A DNA stretch of 64,000 bases, from contig NZ_CP015363.1 of assembly GCF_002078355.1 (NCBI RefSeq), forward strand, positions 682,001 to 746,000, written 5' to 3'. Positions 1 through 7,707 of the stretch are shown here, in pieces. This DNA is from Ferroplasma acidiphilum. Lineage in GTDB: Archaea; Thermoplasmatota; Thermoplasmata; Thermoplasmatales; Thermoplasmataceae. The notes beneath the pieces are model-generated. The model was not told the DNA's origin. It saw nothing but the letters and a program-made list of their open reading frames with translations, and made no database searches. The translations under genes were made by a program, and so were the position numbers. Within the stretch, counting starts at the first letter, position 1, and each line of letters opens with the position of its first letter.

Positions 1-811
1 TGCTGACTTTATAATTTTCTGCATGTTTTCCTGTAAGGTATGCTGCGCATGGAATCACCCTGTGCTGATCGTTAATTACAGATTCAACCATTACAGAAAT
101 GGATATTGATGGTGCATAGAACGCTGTTCCTGTTTTGTAAAGGTTAAGTATCTCGCCTCCTCCAAATCTGGTTCTTTTAATGATTTCCTGTATTTTCTCT
201 TCGCTAAGAAGATCGGATATGGGTATTCCTGAAACGCTGGAGTAATGTATAAACGGAACCATATCGTCACCATGGCCACCTATTACGAAGGCATTTACAT
301 CTTTTACAGATACATTAAGTGCTTCAGCCAAGAAAGTCCTGAATCTGGAACTGTCCAGTGATCCGCCCAATCCTATTATTCTCTCGGGGCTAATTCCGGA
401 TGCCTTCTGCAATGCGTATGCCATTATATCTGCTGGATTTGTTACAGCAACTATTATTGAATCCGGTGAATATTTCTTAATCTGTTCCCCAACATCCTTC
501 ATTATTCCTATATTCTTTACCAGAAGATCGTCCCTGCTCATTCCTGGCCTTCTTGCAAGCCCGGCTGTAACTACTATTACATCTGAACCTTTTAAATTTG
601 CATATTCCTTAGGGTCCTGGGTGCAAAATCCATGCAATTTGCAATCAAAGCCAAAATGTGGTGCTCCTTCCTGTATATCCAGTGCTTTTCCCTCTGCAAC
701 GCCCTCAACAATATCAAAAATGTTTATATCTGCGATATTCTTGATAGCCAGAACCTGTGCTACACTTGCACCTACTGCTCCTGCGCCAATAATAGAAATC
801 TTCTTGTCCAT
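1..811 (-). CDS. mdh: Malate dehydrogenase (LDH/MDH family), 3' end cut by window edge
   Basis: This enzyme interconverts malate and oxaloacetate with NAD(H) in the cytosolic citric-acid cycle. The reverse strand reads open from an ATG at 809-811 to the window edge, about 270 residues of an expected 310-325. It begins with a Rossmann fold (GAGAVG at residues 9-14). A substrate loop ARRPGMSRDDLL carries the two Arg residues typical of malate-type enzymes; lactate dehydrogenases usually have Gln at the first of these places. The catalytic His lies in GGHGDDMVP. It diverges from pdxS across about 108 bp with an A/T-rich box near 834-841. The family call is firm; malate over lactate preference is inferred from the Arg loop. 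Confidence 0.9.
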   Translation of the reverse strand, partial: MDKKISIIGAGAVGASVAQVLAIKNIADINIFDIVEGVAEGKALDIQEGAPHFGFDCKLHGFCTQDPKEYANLKGSDVIVVTAGLARRPGMSRDDLLVKNIGIMKDVGEQIKKYSPDSIIVAVTNPADIMAYALQKASGISPERIIGLGGSLDSSRFRTFLAEALNVSVKDVNAFVIGGHGDDMVPFIHYSSVSGIPISDLLSEEKIQEIIKRTRFGGGEILNLYKTGTAFYAPSISISVMVESVINDQHRVIPCAAYLTGKHAENYKVS

Positions 812-850
812 AGATTGGTATAGCCTTTCAAATTAAATATTTTTGTATTA

Positions 851-885
851 TCCCGAAAGTATTCAAAGATATAGATACATCGGGA
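851..885. promoter_or_regulatory. Inverted repeat between mdh and pdxS
   Basis: TCCCGA at 851-856 and TCGGGA at 880-885 form an inverted repeat with a 23-base spacer. It lies between the divergent mdh and pdxS starts, just upstream of the pdxS TATA-like box (892-899, AAATATGT, about 25 bases before the ATG). It could be an operator. The arms are only 6 bp, so chance is possible. Confidence 0.25.
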
Positions 886-919
886 AAGTGTAAATATGTA
901 ATTATTATATAGTTTTATT

Positions 920-1912
920 ATGCTGGACTTACAGAAGTTAAAATATGGGGATGAATTATTAAAACGCGGATTTGCTAAAATGACAAAGGGAGGTGTTGTT
1001 ATGGATGTTACCAATGCTGAACAGGCAAAAATCGCCGAAAAAGCAGGTGCAGTTTCCGTAATGGCACTGGAAAGGGTTCCTTCAGATATACGTGCCCAGG
1101 GTGGAGTTGCAAGGATGTCAGATCCACTTAAGGTTAAAGAAATCCTTGATTCTGTTTCTATACCTGTTATGGCTAAAGTCAGGATAGGGCATTTAAGCGA
1201 AGCTTCAATACTGGAATCACTGGGTGTTGATATGCTTGATGAGAGCGAAGTGCTCACTCCTGCAGATCCATTTTACCATATAAATAAAAAAATGTATAAA
1301 GTTCCGGTTGTATGCGGTGCAAGGACTTTTCCAGAAGCAGTGAGGAGGATATTTGAAGGCGCAGCAATGATAAGGACAAAGGGAGAAGCGGGAACAGGAA
1401 ATATAATAGAAGCAGTCAGGCATATTCGCACTGTTAACGATGGTATATACATATTGAATTCCATCACATCAGACGAAATGTACGCGGTTGCCGAAAACAT
1501 ATCGAAAAGCTACACCACTTTGAGAAACCTGACAGCATCAGACCTTTACGGTGCAGATAAGGAAATGCCATATGATAATGTATATTATGGAATGGATTTC
1601 AGGGAAATATCCAATCAGATATTTAAGGTATTAAAGGAGATAAAGCATATGAAGAGGCTGCCACTGGTTAACTTTGCTGCCGGTGGAATTGCTACACCTG
1701 CCGATGCTGCACTGATGATGAAAATGGGCATGGATGGAGTATTTGTGGGAAGCGGAATATTCAAATCCAAAAATCCACAGAAGATGGCCGAAGCAATAGT
1801 TGAAGCAACTGAAAATTATGAGGACTATAAATTGCTTTCAGATGTTTCATCCGGGCTTGAGGGCATGCATGGGCTTGACATATCTGAGATAGAAAAACTT
1901 CAAAACAGATAA
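920..1912 (+). CDS. pdxS: Pyridoxal 5'-phosphate synthase, lyase subunit PdxS
   Basis: PdxS condenses ribose 5-phosphate, glyceraldehyde 3-phosphate and ammonia into pyridoxal phosphate, as a (beta/alpha)8 dodecamer that receives ammonia from PdxT. The protein is 330 residues against a usual 290-300. Expected active-site residues are visible: Asp29 (VVMDV), Lys86 ([10 protein letters not shown]) and Lys154 ([10 protein letters not shown]), followed by the phosphate-binding GTGN. The C-terminal part holds [15 protein letters not shown] and the GVFVGSGIF loop. The ATG at 920 sits about 25 bases after a TATA-like box, so the transcript is probably leaderless. pdxT follows after 17 bp, a classic pdxST operon. 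Confidence 0.95.
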   Translation: MLDLQKLKYGDELLKRGFAKMTKGGVVMDVTNAEQAKIAEKAGAVSVMALERVPSDIRAQGGVARMSDPLKVKEILDSVSIPVMAKVRIGHLSEASILESLGVDMLDESEVLTPADPFYHINKKMYKVPVVCGARTFPEAVRRIFEGAAMIRTKGEAGTGNIIEAVRHIRTVNDGIYILNSITSDEMYAVAENISKSYTTLRNLTASDLYGADKEMPYDNVYYGMDFREISNQIFKVLKEIKHMKRLPLVNFAAGGIATPADAALMMKMGMDGVFVGSGIFKSKNPQKMAEAIVEATENYEDYKLLSDVSSGLEGMHGLDISEIEKLQNR

Positions 1913-1929
1913 ATTATTTTTGAATATTT

Positions 1930-2502
1930 ATGAAAATCGGAATACTGGATATACAGGGAGATGTGTCTGAGCATTTCCAGATGATAAAACGATTGCCCGG
2001 GAAATACCATGCTGTTCCAGTTATGGTTAAAACTGTAAATGACCTTGCTGGCATATCCGGGTTAATTATACCTGGTGGCGAAAGCACAGTTATATACATG
2101 CTTCTCAAAAAATCAGGAATGTATGAAAAGATTGTTGAAATGGCACATTCGGGCCTACATATTATGGGTACATGTGCAGGCGCAATACTCGTTTCCAGGG
2201 ATACAGGCGACAAACAGGTGGAAGGCATGAACCTTATCGATATATCCATAAAAAGAAACGCCTATGGAAGGCAGATCAATTCGTTCATACAGAAAATAAA
2301 CATATCCGGAATAGGAAACTTTGATGCCGTGTTCATCCGCGCTCCTGAGATTGAATCTACCGGGAATTCAGAAGTGCTTGGTTTAGAAAATGGAAAACCT
2401 GTTATTGTGAGAGAAGGAAATATAATGGCTTTGACATTCCATCCGGAACTTACAGGAAATACAGGAGTCCATGAACTATTTGTTTCCGGAATTACTGGAT
2501 AA
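1930..2502 (+). CDS. pdxT: Pyridoxal 5'-phosphate synthase, glutaminase subunit PdxT
   Basis: This is the class I glutamine amidotransferase that feeds ammonia to PdxS. At 190 residues it has normal length. The nucleophile is Cys82 in MGTCAGA, and the other triad members are His171 and Glu173 in TFHPELTGN. PGGEST (48-53) supplies the oxyanion-hole region. It lies 17 bp behind pdxS on the same strand, so the two subunits are almost certainly co-transcribed. A T run just after the stop (about 2503-2510) may end the transcript. Confidence 0.95.
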   Translation: MKIGILDIQGDVSEHFQMIKRLPGKYHAVPVMVKTVNDLAGISGLIIPGGESTVIYMLLKKSGMYEKIVEMAHSGLHIMGTCAGAILVSRDTGDKQVEGMNLIDISIKRNAYGRQINSFIQKINISGIGNFDAVFIRAPEIESTGNSEVLGLENGKPVIVREGNIMALTFHPELTGNTGVHELFVSGITG

Positions 2503-2582
2503 ATTTTTTTGCTATTTCTATATTATTGAAGTTATACATTTACAATCCTTAAAATTATATTCAATTATTATATACTGAAGGC

Positions 2583-2783
2583 GTGGAAAATAAGCGGGTT
2601 AAAAACCTGATAAAAGTGAATATAATAATAGGCATAATTACCGTAATAGAAGTAAGTTATATTATATCGCACTTCAAGCTTTATCTTGCACATGTGCTCC
2701 CTATCGATATATTATCCATAGTTCTGGGAATGTCTTTTGCTGTTACTATGTTCCTCTGGGTTGTTGGCATAACAAAGAATTAA
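2583..2783 (+). CDS. Small membrane protein, two predicted helices
   Basis: A 66-residue protein starts at GTG 2583. It has a short basic N-terminus (MENKRVKNLIK) and two hydrophobic segments, roughly residues 12-30 and 40-62, joined by a short loop. The first (IIGIITVIEV) recalls the opening helix of prokaryotic cytochrome oxidase subunit IV/CyoD-like proteins, but the protein is shorter than that family and nothing else here encodes an oxidase. It lies 80 bp after pdxT and 22 bp before a PPC-domain gene. The ORF looks real because an A/T-rich promoter region (2560-2575) precedes it. Function is unassigned. Confidence 0.5.
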   Translation: MENKRVKNLIKVNIIIGIITVIEVSYIISHFKLYLAHVLPIDILSIVLGMSFAVTMFLWVVGITKN

Positions 2784-2805
2784 TACATTTAAAGTATCTG
2801 CATTC

Positions 2806-3222
2806 ATGCAATCTAATGCTGAAAATAATATAATAGTGGCTAAATTTGAAGCTAATGAAGATGTTCTGTCCAATTTAAATATTCTTGTTGAAAAATACTC
2901 AATTAAAACAGGATTCATTGATATGGGCATAGGCATGATAAAAAATTTGAAAATCGGGTACTGGAATATAAACAAATATGATGAATTGCTAATAGAGGAC
3001 AGATCAGAGCTTGTGGCATTCCATGGTTCAATTGCAAATGACAAAAACAGGTTCCACATACATATAGGAGTGGCAAGAAAAGACCATGGCCTTTATGGCG
3101 GGCACTTTTTCTCGGGAATTGCTGACCCATTGATGGAAGTTAAAATAACTAAATTTGATAACATAGAGTTCACCAGAAAATACAACCCTGAATCAACACT
3201 GAATGAACTGGAAATTCATTAA
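2806..3222 (+). CDS. PPC/DUF296 domain protein
   Basis: The 138-residue protein is a single PPC (DUF296) domain, a trimeric fold seen in AT-hook plant proteins and in stand-alone archaeal and bacterial proteins of unclear role. Diagnostic elements are GIGMIKNLKIGYW, ELVAFHGSIA, the histidine strand FHIHIGVARKD and the GLYGGHFFSG loop. The histidines could bind a metal. No AT-hook is present, so DNA binding is not indicated. The frame runs about 20 bases past the first in-frame ATG of the next gene, but that gene probably starts at 3248. Confidence 0.8.
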   Translation: MQSNAENNIIVAKFEANEDVLSNLNILVEKYSIKTGFIDMGIGMIKNLKIGYWNINKYDELLIEDRSELVAFHGSIANDKNRFHIHIGVARKDHGLYGGHFFSGIADPLMEVKITKFDNIEFTRKYNPESTLNELEIH

Positions 3223-3247
3223 TAGCCCTTATTTAAGGTTTTTAAAA

Positions 3248-3892
3248 ATGTATATAAATGAAATATTTCTCAGCATTCAGGGGGAAGGTCTTTATTCCGG
3301 TGAAAAGATGGTTTTCATACGTACGGAATACTGCAACCTCAGGTGTTCATGGTGTGATACAAAGTACTCCTTTTACGAAGGGAAAGAAATGTCAATAGAT
3401 GAAATAGTTGAATCAGCCAGGAATATTAATAGTGGGCATGGAGCATCCTGGATCTGCCTGACAGGTGGAGAGCCACTGCTTCAGAAGGATATTTCTGTTC
3501 TTGTGGACAGGCTTTCAGAGGAATATAATATACTGCTGGAAACCTCAGGCAGCCTGGACATAGGGCGTTTTTTGCCCAACCATGTAAAAGTTAAGAAGGA
3601 TATAGATTTCAAGCTTCCATCATCAGGGATGTACAGAAAATTCAATGATAAAAATATTTCATACATGGAAGAAGGCGATTATATAAAATTTGTCGTAAAC
3701 GATTTAAATGACTTCAATGTTGCAATGGAAGAAATTGAAAAGATAGGCAAAAATGTGAAAATAGTAGTACAGCCTGTATACGGCACAGACATAAAGATGC
3801 TTGCAGACGCGTTTATTGATAAGGCACCTTCAAACGCACGGTTGATGCTTCAGGAACATAAATACATATACGGGGAAATAAGGGGGGTATAA
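3248..3892 (+). CDS. queE: 7-carboxy-7-deazaguanine synthase QueE (radical SAM)
   Basis: QueE rearranges 6-carboxytetrahydropterin to 7-carboxy-7-deazaguanine, a step toward preQ0 and tRNA archaeosine. I start it at ATG 3248 because MYINEIFLSIQGEG is the family's usual N-terminus; an upstream in-frame ATG at 3203 would overlap the previous gene. The protein is then 214 residues. The [4Fe-4S] cysteines are C29, C33 and C36 (CNLRCSWC), and LTGGEPLLQ is the SAM-binding GGE region. Its stop abuts the ATG of folE at 3893, and queD follows, so this is a compact deazaguanine operon. Confidence 0.92.
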   Translation: MYINEIFLSIQGEGLYSGEKMVFIRTEYCNLRCSWCDTKYSFYEGKEMSIDEIVESARNINSGHGASWICLTGGEPLLQKDISVLVDRLSEEYNILLETSGSLDIGRFLPNHVKVKKDIDFKLPSSGMYRKFNDKNISYMEEGDYIKFVVNDLNDFNVAMEEIEKIGKNVKIVVQPVYGTDIKMLADAFIDKAPSNARLMLQEHKYIYGEIRGV

Positions 3893-4468
3893 ATGGAAGA
3901 AAATAGTAGAGATATATTAAAAGAAAGCATAAAGGCTCTGGTTTATAACCTGCATGAAGAATACGGGTGGTTCAATGATGAGGAACTTAAAAATACTCCA
4001 CGCCGCATTGAAAATTTCTACAGAGAATGGTACGGAGCAAGGAATTTCACTTTCACAAAGTTTAAAATTACCGGGCACGAGAGCATGGTAATTGTCAAAA
4101 ATATATCATTTTATTCAATGTGTTCTCATCATCTGCTGCCCTTTTTCGGAAATATAAATATAGCATACCTTCCACGCCCCGGCGGATACATAGCAGGGGT
4201 GAGTAAACTGGTACGTTCTGTAAATAAAATAGCAAGCAAACCACAGCTACAGGAAAACATGACATCCGAAATAGTAAATTTGCTTTATGATAATTTAAAT
4301 CCGCTCTTTGTCATGGTCACGGCCAATGGGCAGCATATGTGCATGATGATGCGGGGGGTTAAGCAGGAAAGTGCAACCATGGTAACTTCATCTGTAAAAT
4401 ATAGCGATGTGGTAAAGACTGAACTGGAATCGCTCAAGAATGAAGCATTGAAGATGATGGGTGAGTAA
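3893..4468 (+). CDS. folE: GTP cyclohydrolase I FolE
   Basis: FolE opens and rearranges GTP to 7,8-dihydroneopterin triphosphate, the entry to the deazaguanine pathway. The 191-residue protein has the zinc ligands C77 and H80 (MCSHHLLPFFG) and C150 (GQHMCMMMRG). It also has the PRPGGYIAGVSKLVR strand and the QLQE segment of the active site. It begins on the base after the queE stop, preceded by a G run (3881-3887) that could act as a ribosome-binding site. Archaea often use the unrelated MptA; this is the classic FolE type. Confidence 0.93.
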   Translation: MEENSRDILKESIKALVYNLHEEYGWFNDEELKNTPRRIENFYREWYGARNFTFTKFKITGHESMVIVKNISFYSMCSHHLLPFFGNINIAYLPRPGGYIAGVSKLVRSVNKIASKPQLQENMTSEIVNLLYDNLNPLFVMVTANGQHMCMMMRGVKQESATMVTSSVKYSDVVKTELESLKNEALKMMGE

Positions 4469-4469
4469 A

Positions 4470-4943
4470 ATGTACAGGATTGAGGTTGTAGGCGCATTGA
4501 AGGGTTTAACATGGAGTTCTGGCCATTACGTTCCTGATAATGAAAAGTGCAAAAATTTCCATGGCCACGATTATTCTATAGATGTTATAATAGACTCCGA
4601 TGGGGTAAAAAGCAGTGGAATGGCAATTGATTTCACCATAGTAAAGCAGGCAATAAAGCCTGTGATAGAGGACATGGACCATAAATTCATGATACCTGAA
4701 GATGATATAAGGCAAAATGAAAACCCCGGCTTTATAGATATTTATGTAAGGGGCAAATACAGGGGCACAATGTCCCGATCAGACATTTTTGCCTTTCCTT
4801 ATTCTGCTGACACAGCGGAATTCATAGCAAAATACTGTTATGATAAAATATTTGCAAAACTACTGGGCCTGATGGAAAATTTCAGGTTAAAGGTTACTAT
4901 CCACGAAGGGCCCGGAAATATGGCAACGTACAGTGAAAATTAA
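4470..4943 (+). CDS. queD: 6-carboxytetrahydropterin synthase QueD
   Basis: QueD converts dihydroneopterin triphosphate to 6-carboxytetrahydropterin, the substrate of QueE. I choose ATG 4470, giving 157 residues, because GGTGAG just before it (4464-4469) matches the archaeal Shine-Dalgarno. A GTG at 4461 would overlap folE and add three residues. Zinc ligands are H19 (SSGHYV), H31 and H33 (FHGHDY). C27, four residues before the HGH, is the catalytic cysteine. The C-terminal TIHEGPGNMATY carries the pterin-anchoring Glu. It is the third gene of queE-folE-queD; no queC is visible in the window. Confidence 0.92.
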   Translation: MYRIEVVGALKGLTWSSGHYVPDNEKCKNFHGHDYSIDVIIDSDGVKSSGMAIDFTIVKQAIKPVIEDMDHKFMIPEDDIRQNENPGFIDIYVRGKYRGTMSRSDIFAFPYSADTAEFIAKYCYDKIFAKLLGLMENFRLKVTIHEGPGNMATYSEN

Positions 4944-4944
4944 T

Positions 4945-5691
4945 TTATTTTATATGGTGTAAATTTTTCTCTTTTATGATTTCAGCAACTATGCTGATGG
5001 CAATTTCATTTATGGTAATAGCTTTTATATCTATTCCTGCAGGGCATTTTATCAGGGAGGTATCAAGTCCAGGGTACTGAGTTTTAACCTGTTCTATGTC
5101 CTTATTGAATCTGTTTTTGCTTGAAACTATGGAGAGATACACCGGCTTATTTTTAAGAAAATGTGATATGAATTTTATTTCGTTCTCAGTCTTGGTTAGA
5201 AGAACCACAAAGTCTTCACTGTAATCCTCCGACATGAGTTTGTCAGTTTCTTCCTTCTTGTTTATATTGATTACAACGGGCTCCATGCCGGTATAATCCA
5301 TAAGCCCCATCATAGCTTCAAGAAGCTTATCATCATTGGATTCCACAAGCATTACTATGTTACGTCGGTGTACATATGGCTCAATGAATAATTCTATCAT
5401 TCCACCACATGTAGTATTCATGGAATAATCCGAGGTTTTATTGTCCTTATCCAGTGCAATTTTAAGGTATTTTGTTTCCTGTTTTTCAATGGAAGCATTT
5501 AATTCACCTAGAACAACCTTATCAAGTGAGGGGCTTCCCAGTGTACCGTATAAAATGTTTTTGCCGGATGCGAGAATCTTGAAGCCCGGTTTGGCTATTG
5601 ATGATCCCGCTGTTTTAATTACAGTGGCTATTGCATAATCTTTCTTATTATTCTGCAAGCTTGTTTGAAGTGGAATTATGTCATCGTACAT
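4945..5691 (-). CDS. XdhC/CoxI-family molybdenum hydroxylase maturation protein
   Basis: XdhC-type proteins bind molybdenum cofactor, promote its sulfuration and insert it into xanthine dehydrogenase-family enzymes. The 248-residue protein has the N-terminal XdhC domain (AIATVIKTAGSS, residues 20-31) with the conserved cysteine C95 in NTTCGG. It also has a C-terminal Rossmann-like domain ending in KCPAGIDIKAITINEIAISI, the family's final motif. It converges with queD, with one base between stops. The likely client is the large subunit at 20014-22053; MoaB, MoaC and a MocA-like transferase lie elsewhere in the window. Confidence 0.88.
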   Translation of the reverse strand: MYDDIIPLQTSLQNNKKDYAIATVIKTAGSSIAKPGFKILASGKNILYGTLGSPSLDKVVLGELNASIEKQETKYLKIALDKDNKTSDYSMNTTCGGMIELFIEPYVHRRNIVMLVESNDDKLLEAMMGLMDYTGMEPVVININKKEETDKLMSEDYSEDFVVLLTKTENEIKFISHFLKNKPVYLSIVSSKNRFNKDIEQVKTQYPGLDTSLIKCPAGIDIKAITINEIAISIVAEIIKEKNLHHIK

Positions 5692-5855
5692 ATTTATTTA
5701 AACGCAAACTTCCATAAAACTTTTTTCAATATGAACAGGGCAGATGCCAATTTTACCACTTATAAACTTTACTATTTATGCGCAAAAATTTTACATTATA
5801 ACGGATTATAGTCAATTAATAAGTATATATCTGGATAGTATTTTAAATTTTGCCG

Positions 5856-5875
5856 TTATGTATGCAACTACATAA
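5856..5875. promoter_or_regulatory. Inverted repeat before nucleoside phosphorylase
   Basis: TTATGTA (5856-5862) and TACATAA (5869-5875) are perfect inverted arms around a 6-base spacer. They abut the TATA region (ATAATATATAT, about 5873-5883) of the gene that starts at 5906. The place suits a repressor or BRE-overlapping operator. Confidence 0.35.
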
Positions 5876-5905
5876 TATATATGGGTTAAATTGTAATTCA
5901 TTATC

Positions 5906-6607
5906 ATGGCAATAATAAAAGCTGAAAAAGGTCAGATAAGTGATAAGGTAGTTATACTGGGAAATCTGGACAGGCAGAAAATTATCAATTCATACCTGAA
6001 AAATACGGAGAAAGTGTCTGAATTTGCAGGTTATCATACATATACAGGAGAGTACAACGGTAAGAAAATTACAACAGTATTTCATGGAATAGGAATTCCA
6101 TCCATGGCACTTGTTGTGGATGATTTAATAGGAATGGGTGCAAAACAAATTGTGCGTTTCGGTTCATCCTTCTCTGTGTCTGATAAGGTAAAGCCTGGAA
6201 CATCAATACTGCCCATAGGATATTCTTATAACTTTGGCGGAGTATTCAAACAGTATCTTGGAGATGAGTATTCAATAGCTTTGACACCGGATTACGGGAT
6301 GCTCAAGGCTGAAGAGGAAAAACTTTCGGCTGCAGGGCTCGGGCCTGTTGTGGGAAATGTATTTACCAGCGATGCCCTGATGACCCATAATAAGGAATTC
6401 GCCCAGAAACTGGCAAAGGATGGGAATATTGCAGTGGAACTGGAAGGTGCGGGGCTTTACTTTATAGCTAAATTAAGGGGAGTTAAAGCTCTTTCAGTGC
6501 ATCTTGCATACGGAAATCTGGTAACAGGAGAACAATTGCCAGCTGATAAAATAAGTGAAAACGAGAAAAAGATCTCCGAAACTTTACTGGAACTTCTCAC
6601 ACAATAA
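5906..6607 (+). CDS. Nucleoside phosphorylase (PNP/uridine phosphorylase family)
   Basis: Members of this family cleave nucleosides with phosphate to a base and ribose 1-phosphate. The 233-residue length fits the hexameric PNP/UP group. Visible family elements are VVILGNLDR near the N-terminus, GIGIPSMALVVDDLIGMGAKQIVRFGSS (read as positions about 69-96) with the phosphate-binding Arg, and the ribose-binding stretch VELEGAGLYFIA, which corresponds to the usual V-E-M-E. The ATG sits 25 bases after a TATA box, so it is probably leaderless. Purine or uridine preference cannot be decided from the sequence. Confidence 0.88.
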   Translation: MAIIKAEKGQISDKVVILGNLDRQKIINSYLKNTEKVSEFAGYHTYTGEYNGKKITTVFHGIGIPSMALVVDDLIGMGAKQIVRFGSSFSVSDKVKPGTSILPIGYSYNFGGVFKQYLGDEYSIALTPDYGMLKAEEEKLSAAGLGPVVGNVFTSDALMTHNKEFAQKLAKDGNIAVELEGAGLYFIAKLRGVKALSVHLAYGNLVTGEQLPADKISENEKKISETLLELLTQ

Positions 6608-6613
6608 ATTTAC

Positions 6614-6622
6614 CATTTTTAA
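6614..6622 (+). repeat. 9-bp target-site duplication, left copy
   Basis: CATTTTTAA at 6614-6622 is repeated exactly at 7663-7671, on the other side of the insertion sequence. An exact 9-bp duplication shows the element arrived by ordinary transposition and has not recombined since. Confidence 0.9.
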
Positions 6623-6690
6623 TAGTGTGTTGCATAATTCATTCTAATTTAATAATTATTCCATAATAAATTTAAAACTTAAAAGGTAAA

Positions 6691-6714
6691 CCCCTATATA
6701 GTGAAATATAGGGG
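6691..6714 (+). promoter_or_regulatory. Perfect hairpin before IS5-family transposase, copy 1
   Basis: CCCCTATAT (6691-6699) and ATATAGGGG (6706-6714) form a 9-bp perfect stem with a 6-base AGTGAA loop. The 3' arm contains the G-rich ribosome-binding-like sequence GGGGCGAT, 9 bases before the TTG start at 6724. Folding in mRNA would hide that site. The hairpin is conserved in the second copy. Confidence 0.6.
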
Positions 6715-6723
6715 CGATTTGCT

Positions 6724-7647
6724 TTGACACCACAAATCAATAATAAAATAAATAGAAGTATAAAAAGATACTGGATTGGTTCCAACAGAAGATGGGAAAA
6801 GTATAATGAATCACTTGTAGACAGGGTGGAATACCTTACAGATCTGTCATTTATAAAGGATTATGATACTCTATTAGAGGAAAAGAATAGTGGAAAAATA
6901 GGCCATCCATACAAAGTACCCGATGCATTGATAATGTATTTAGCGAGATTAAGATCTATATTTAATGTACCGTTCAGGTCACTTGAAGGGATATTGAGAT
7001 CCTTAGCGATTATAACAGGAATAAAATCAATATCATACAGTGAAATATTCAGGAGGATAAGGAGAATTAAGCCTGAATTGAATAATATTAACAATAAACT
7101 GGATTGCATTATAGATTCTACTGGATATAAAATAACAATAAGGGGAGATTACTTAGGCCATAAATGGCATAAGAAAAGGAAGGGGTGGCTCAAATTACAT
7201 GTAATAATATCATTGAAGGATGTTAATGTATTATCATTCACTATAACAGATGAGCATACACATGATTCTAAAGCTGCTAGAAAACTATTGAGTAAAATGA
7301 AAAATAATATTCTAAGAATATTTGGGGATAGGGGATATGATTCAAAATATATCTACAATATGTTCGGATATAATGCAGTAATACCCCCCAGGAAAAATGC
7401 CTCTACTAAATCCAGAGGTTCATCCACAAGGGCCAAGATTGTAAGATTTATAAAAAAGAATTCCATGGAACAGTGGAAGGAGAATAATAGCTATGGTAAA
7501 AGGTGGATTGTAGAAATATATTTTTCAGGATTAAAAAGAGTAATGACAGAGGTTATTAAAGCTAAGAAAATAGAGTATATTATACAGGAATTAGCTCTTA
7601 AGGTTGTTAATTACAATATTATGAGGGGGATGACACATGCCTATTAA
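6724..7647 (+). CDS. IS5-family DDE transposase, copy 1
   Basis: A 307-residue transposase translated from TTG 6724. The catalytic triad is D131 (CIIDSTGYK), D202 (FGDRGYDS) and E264 (WIVEIYFSGLKR), with the Y-R-E-K type signature around the Glu. The basic N-terminal region before residue 60 probably binds the terminal repeats. The frame is complete and the stop lies next to the right terminal repeat. Translation may be damped by the hairpin at 6691-6714 and by the weak TTG start. The protein is about 95 percent identical to the copy at 24010 by direct count (291 of 307). Confidence 0.93.
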   Translation: MTPQINNKINRSIKRYWIGSNRRWEKYNESLVDRVEYLTDLSFIKDYDTLLEEKNSGKIGHPYKVPDALIMYLARLRSIFNVPFRSLEGILRSLAIITGIKSISYSEIFRRIRRIKPELNNINNKLDCIIDSTGYKITIRGDYLGHKWHKKRKGWLKLHVIISLKDVNVLSFTITDEHTHDSKAARKLLSKMKNNILRIFGDRGYDSKYIYNMFGYNAVIPPRKNASTKSRGSSTRAKIVRFIKKNSMEQWKENNSYGKRWIVEIYFSGLKRVMTEVIKAKKIEYIIQELALKVVNYNIMRGMTHAY

Positions 7648-7662
7648 TTATGCAACACACTA

Positions 7663-7671
7663 CATTTTTAA
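7663..7671 (+). repeat. 9-bp target-site duplication, right copy
   Basis: CATTTTTAA directly follows the right terminal repeat and matches 6614-6622 exactly. Confidence 0.9.
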
Positions 7672-7707
7672 AAAAATATAATATTAAATTTTTATATATT
7701 CATTCTT

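Larger units (their letters stand above)
6623..7662 (+). mobile_element. IS5-family (IS903-like) insertion sequence, copy 1
   Basis: The element is 1040 bp with perfect 17-bp terminal inverted repeats, TAGTGTGTTGCATAATT at 6623-6639 and its complement at 7646-7662. It is flanked by the 9-bp duplication CATTTTTAA. It carries one transposase gene, 6724-7647. Repeat length, 9-bp duplication and a 307-residue transposase resemble the IS903 group of the IS5 family. A second copy at 23908-24948 differs by 16 residues in the transposase. Both ends and the reading frame are intact, so it may be active. Confidence 0.92.

Noticed and set aside
772-1257. 161-codon reverse-strand ORF over pdxS
   Set aside because: Antisense shadow of pdxS and mdh starts; composition is Ser/Ile/Thr-rich without family features, and no promoter.
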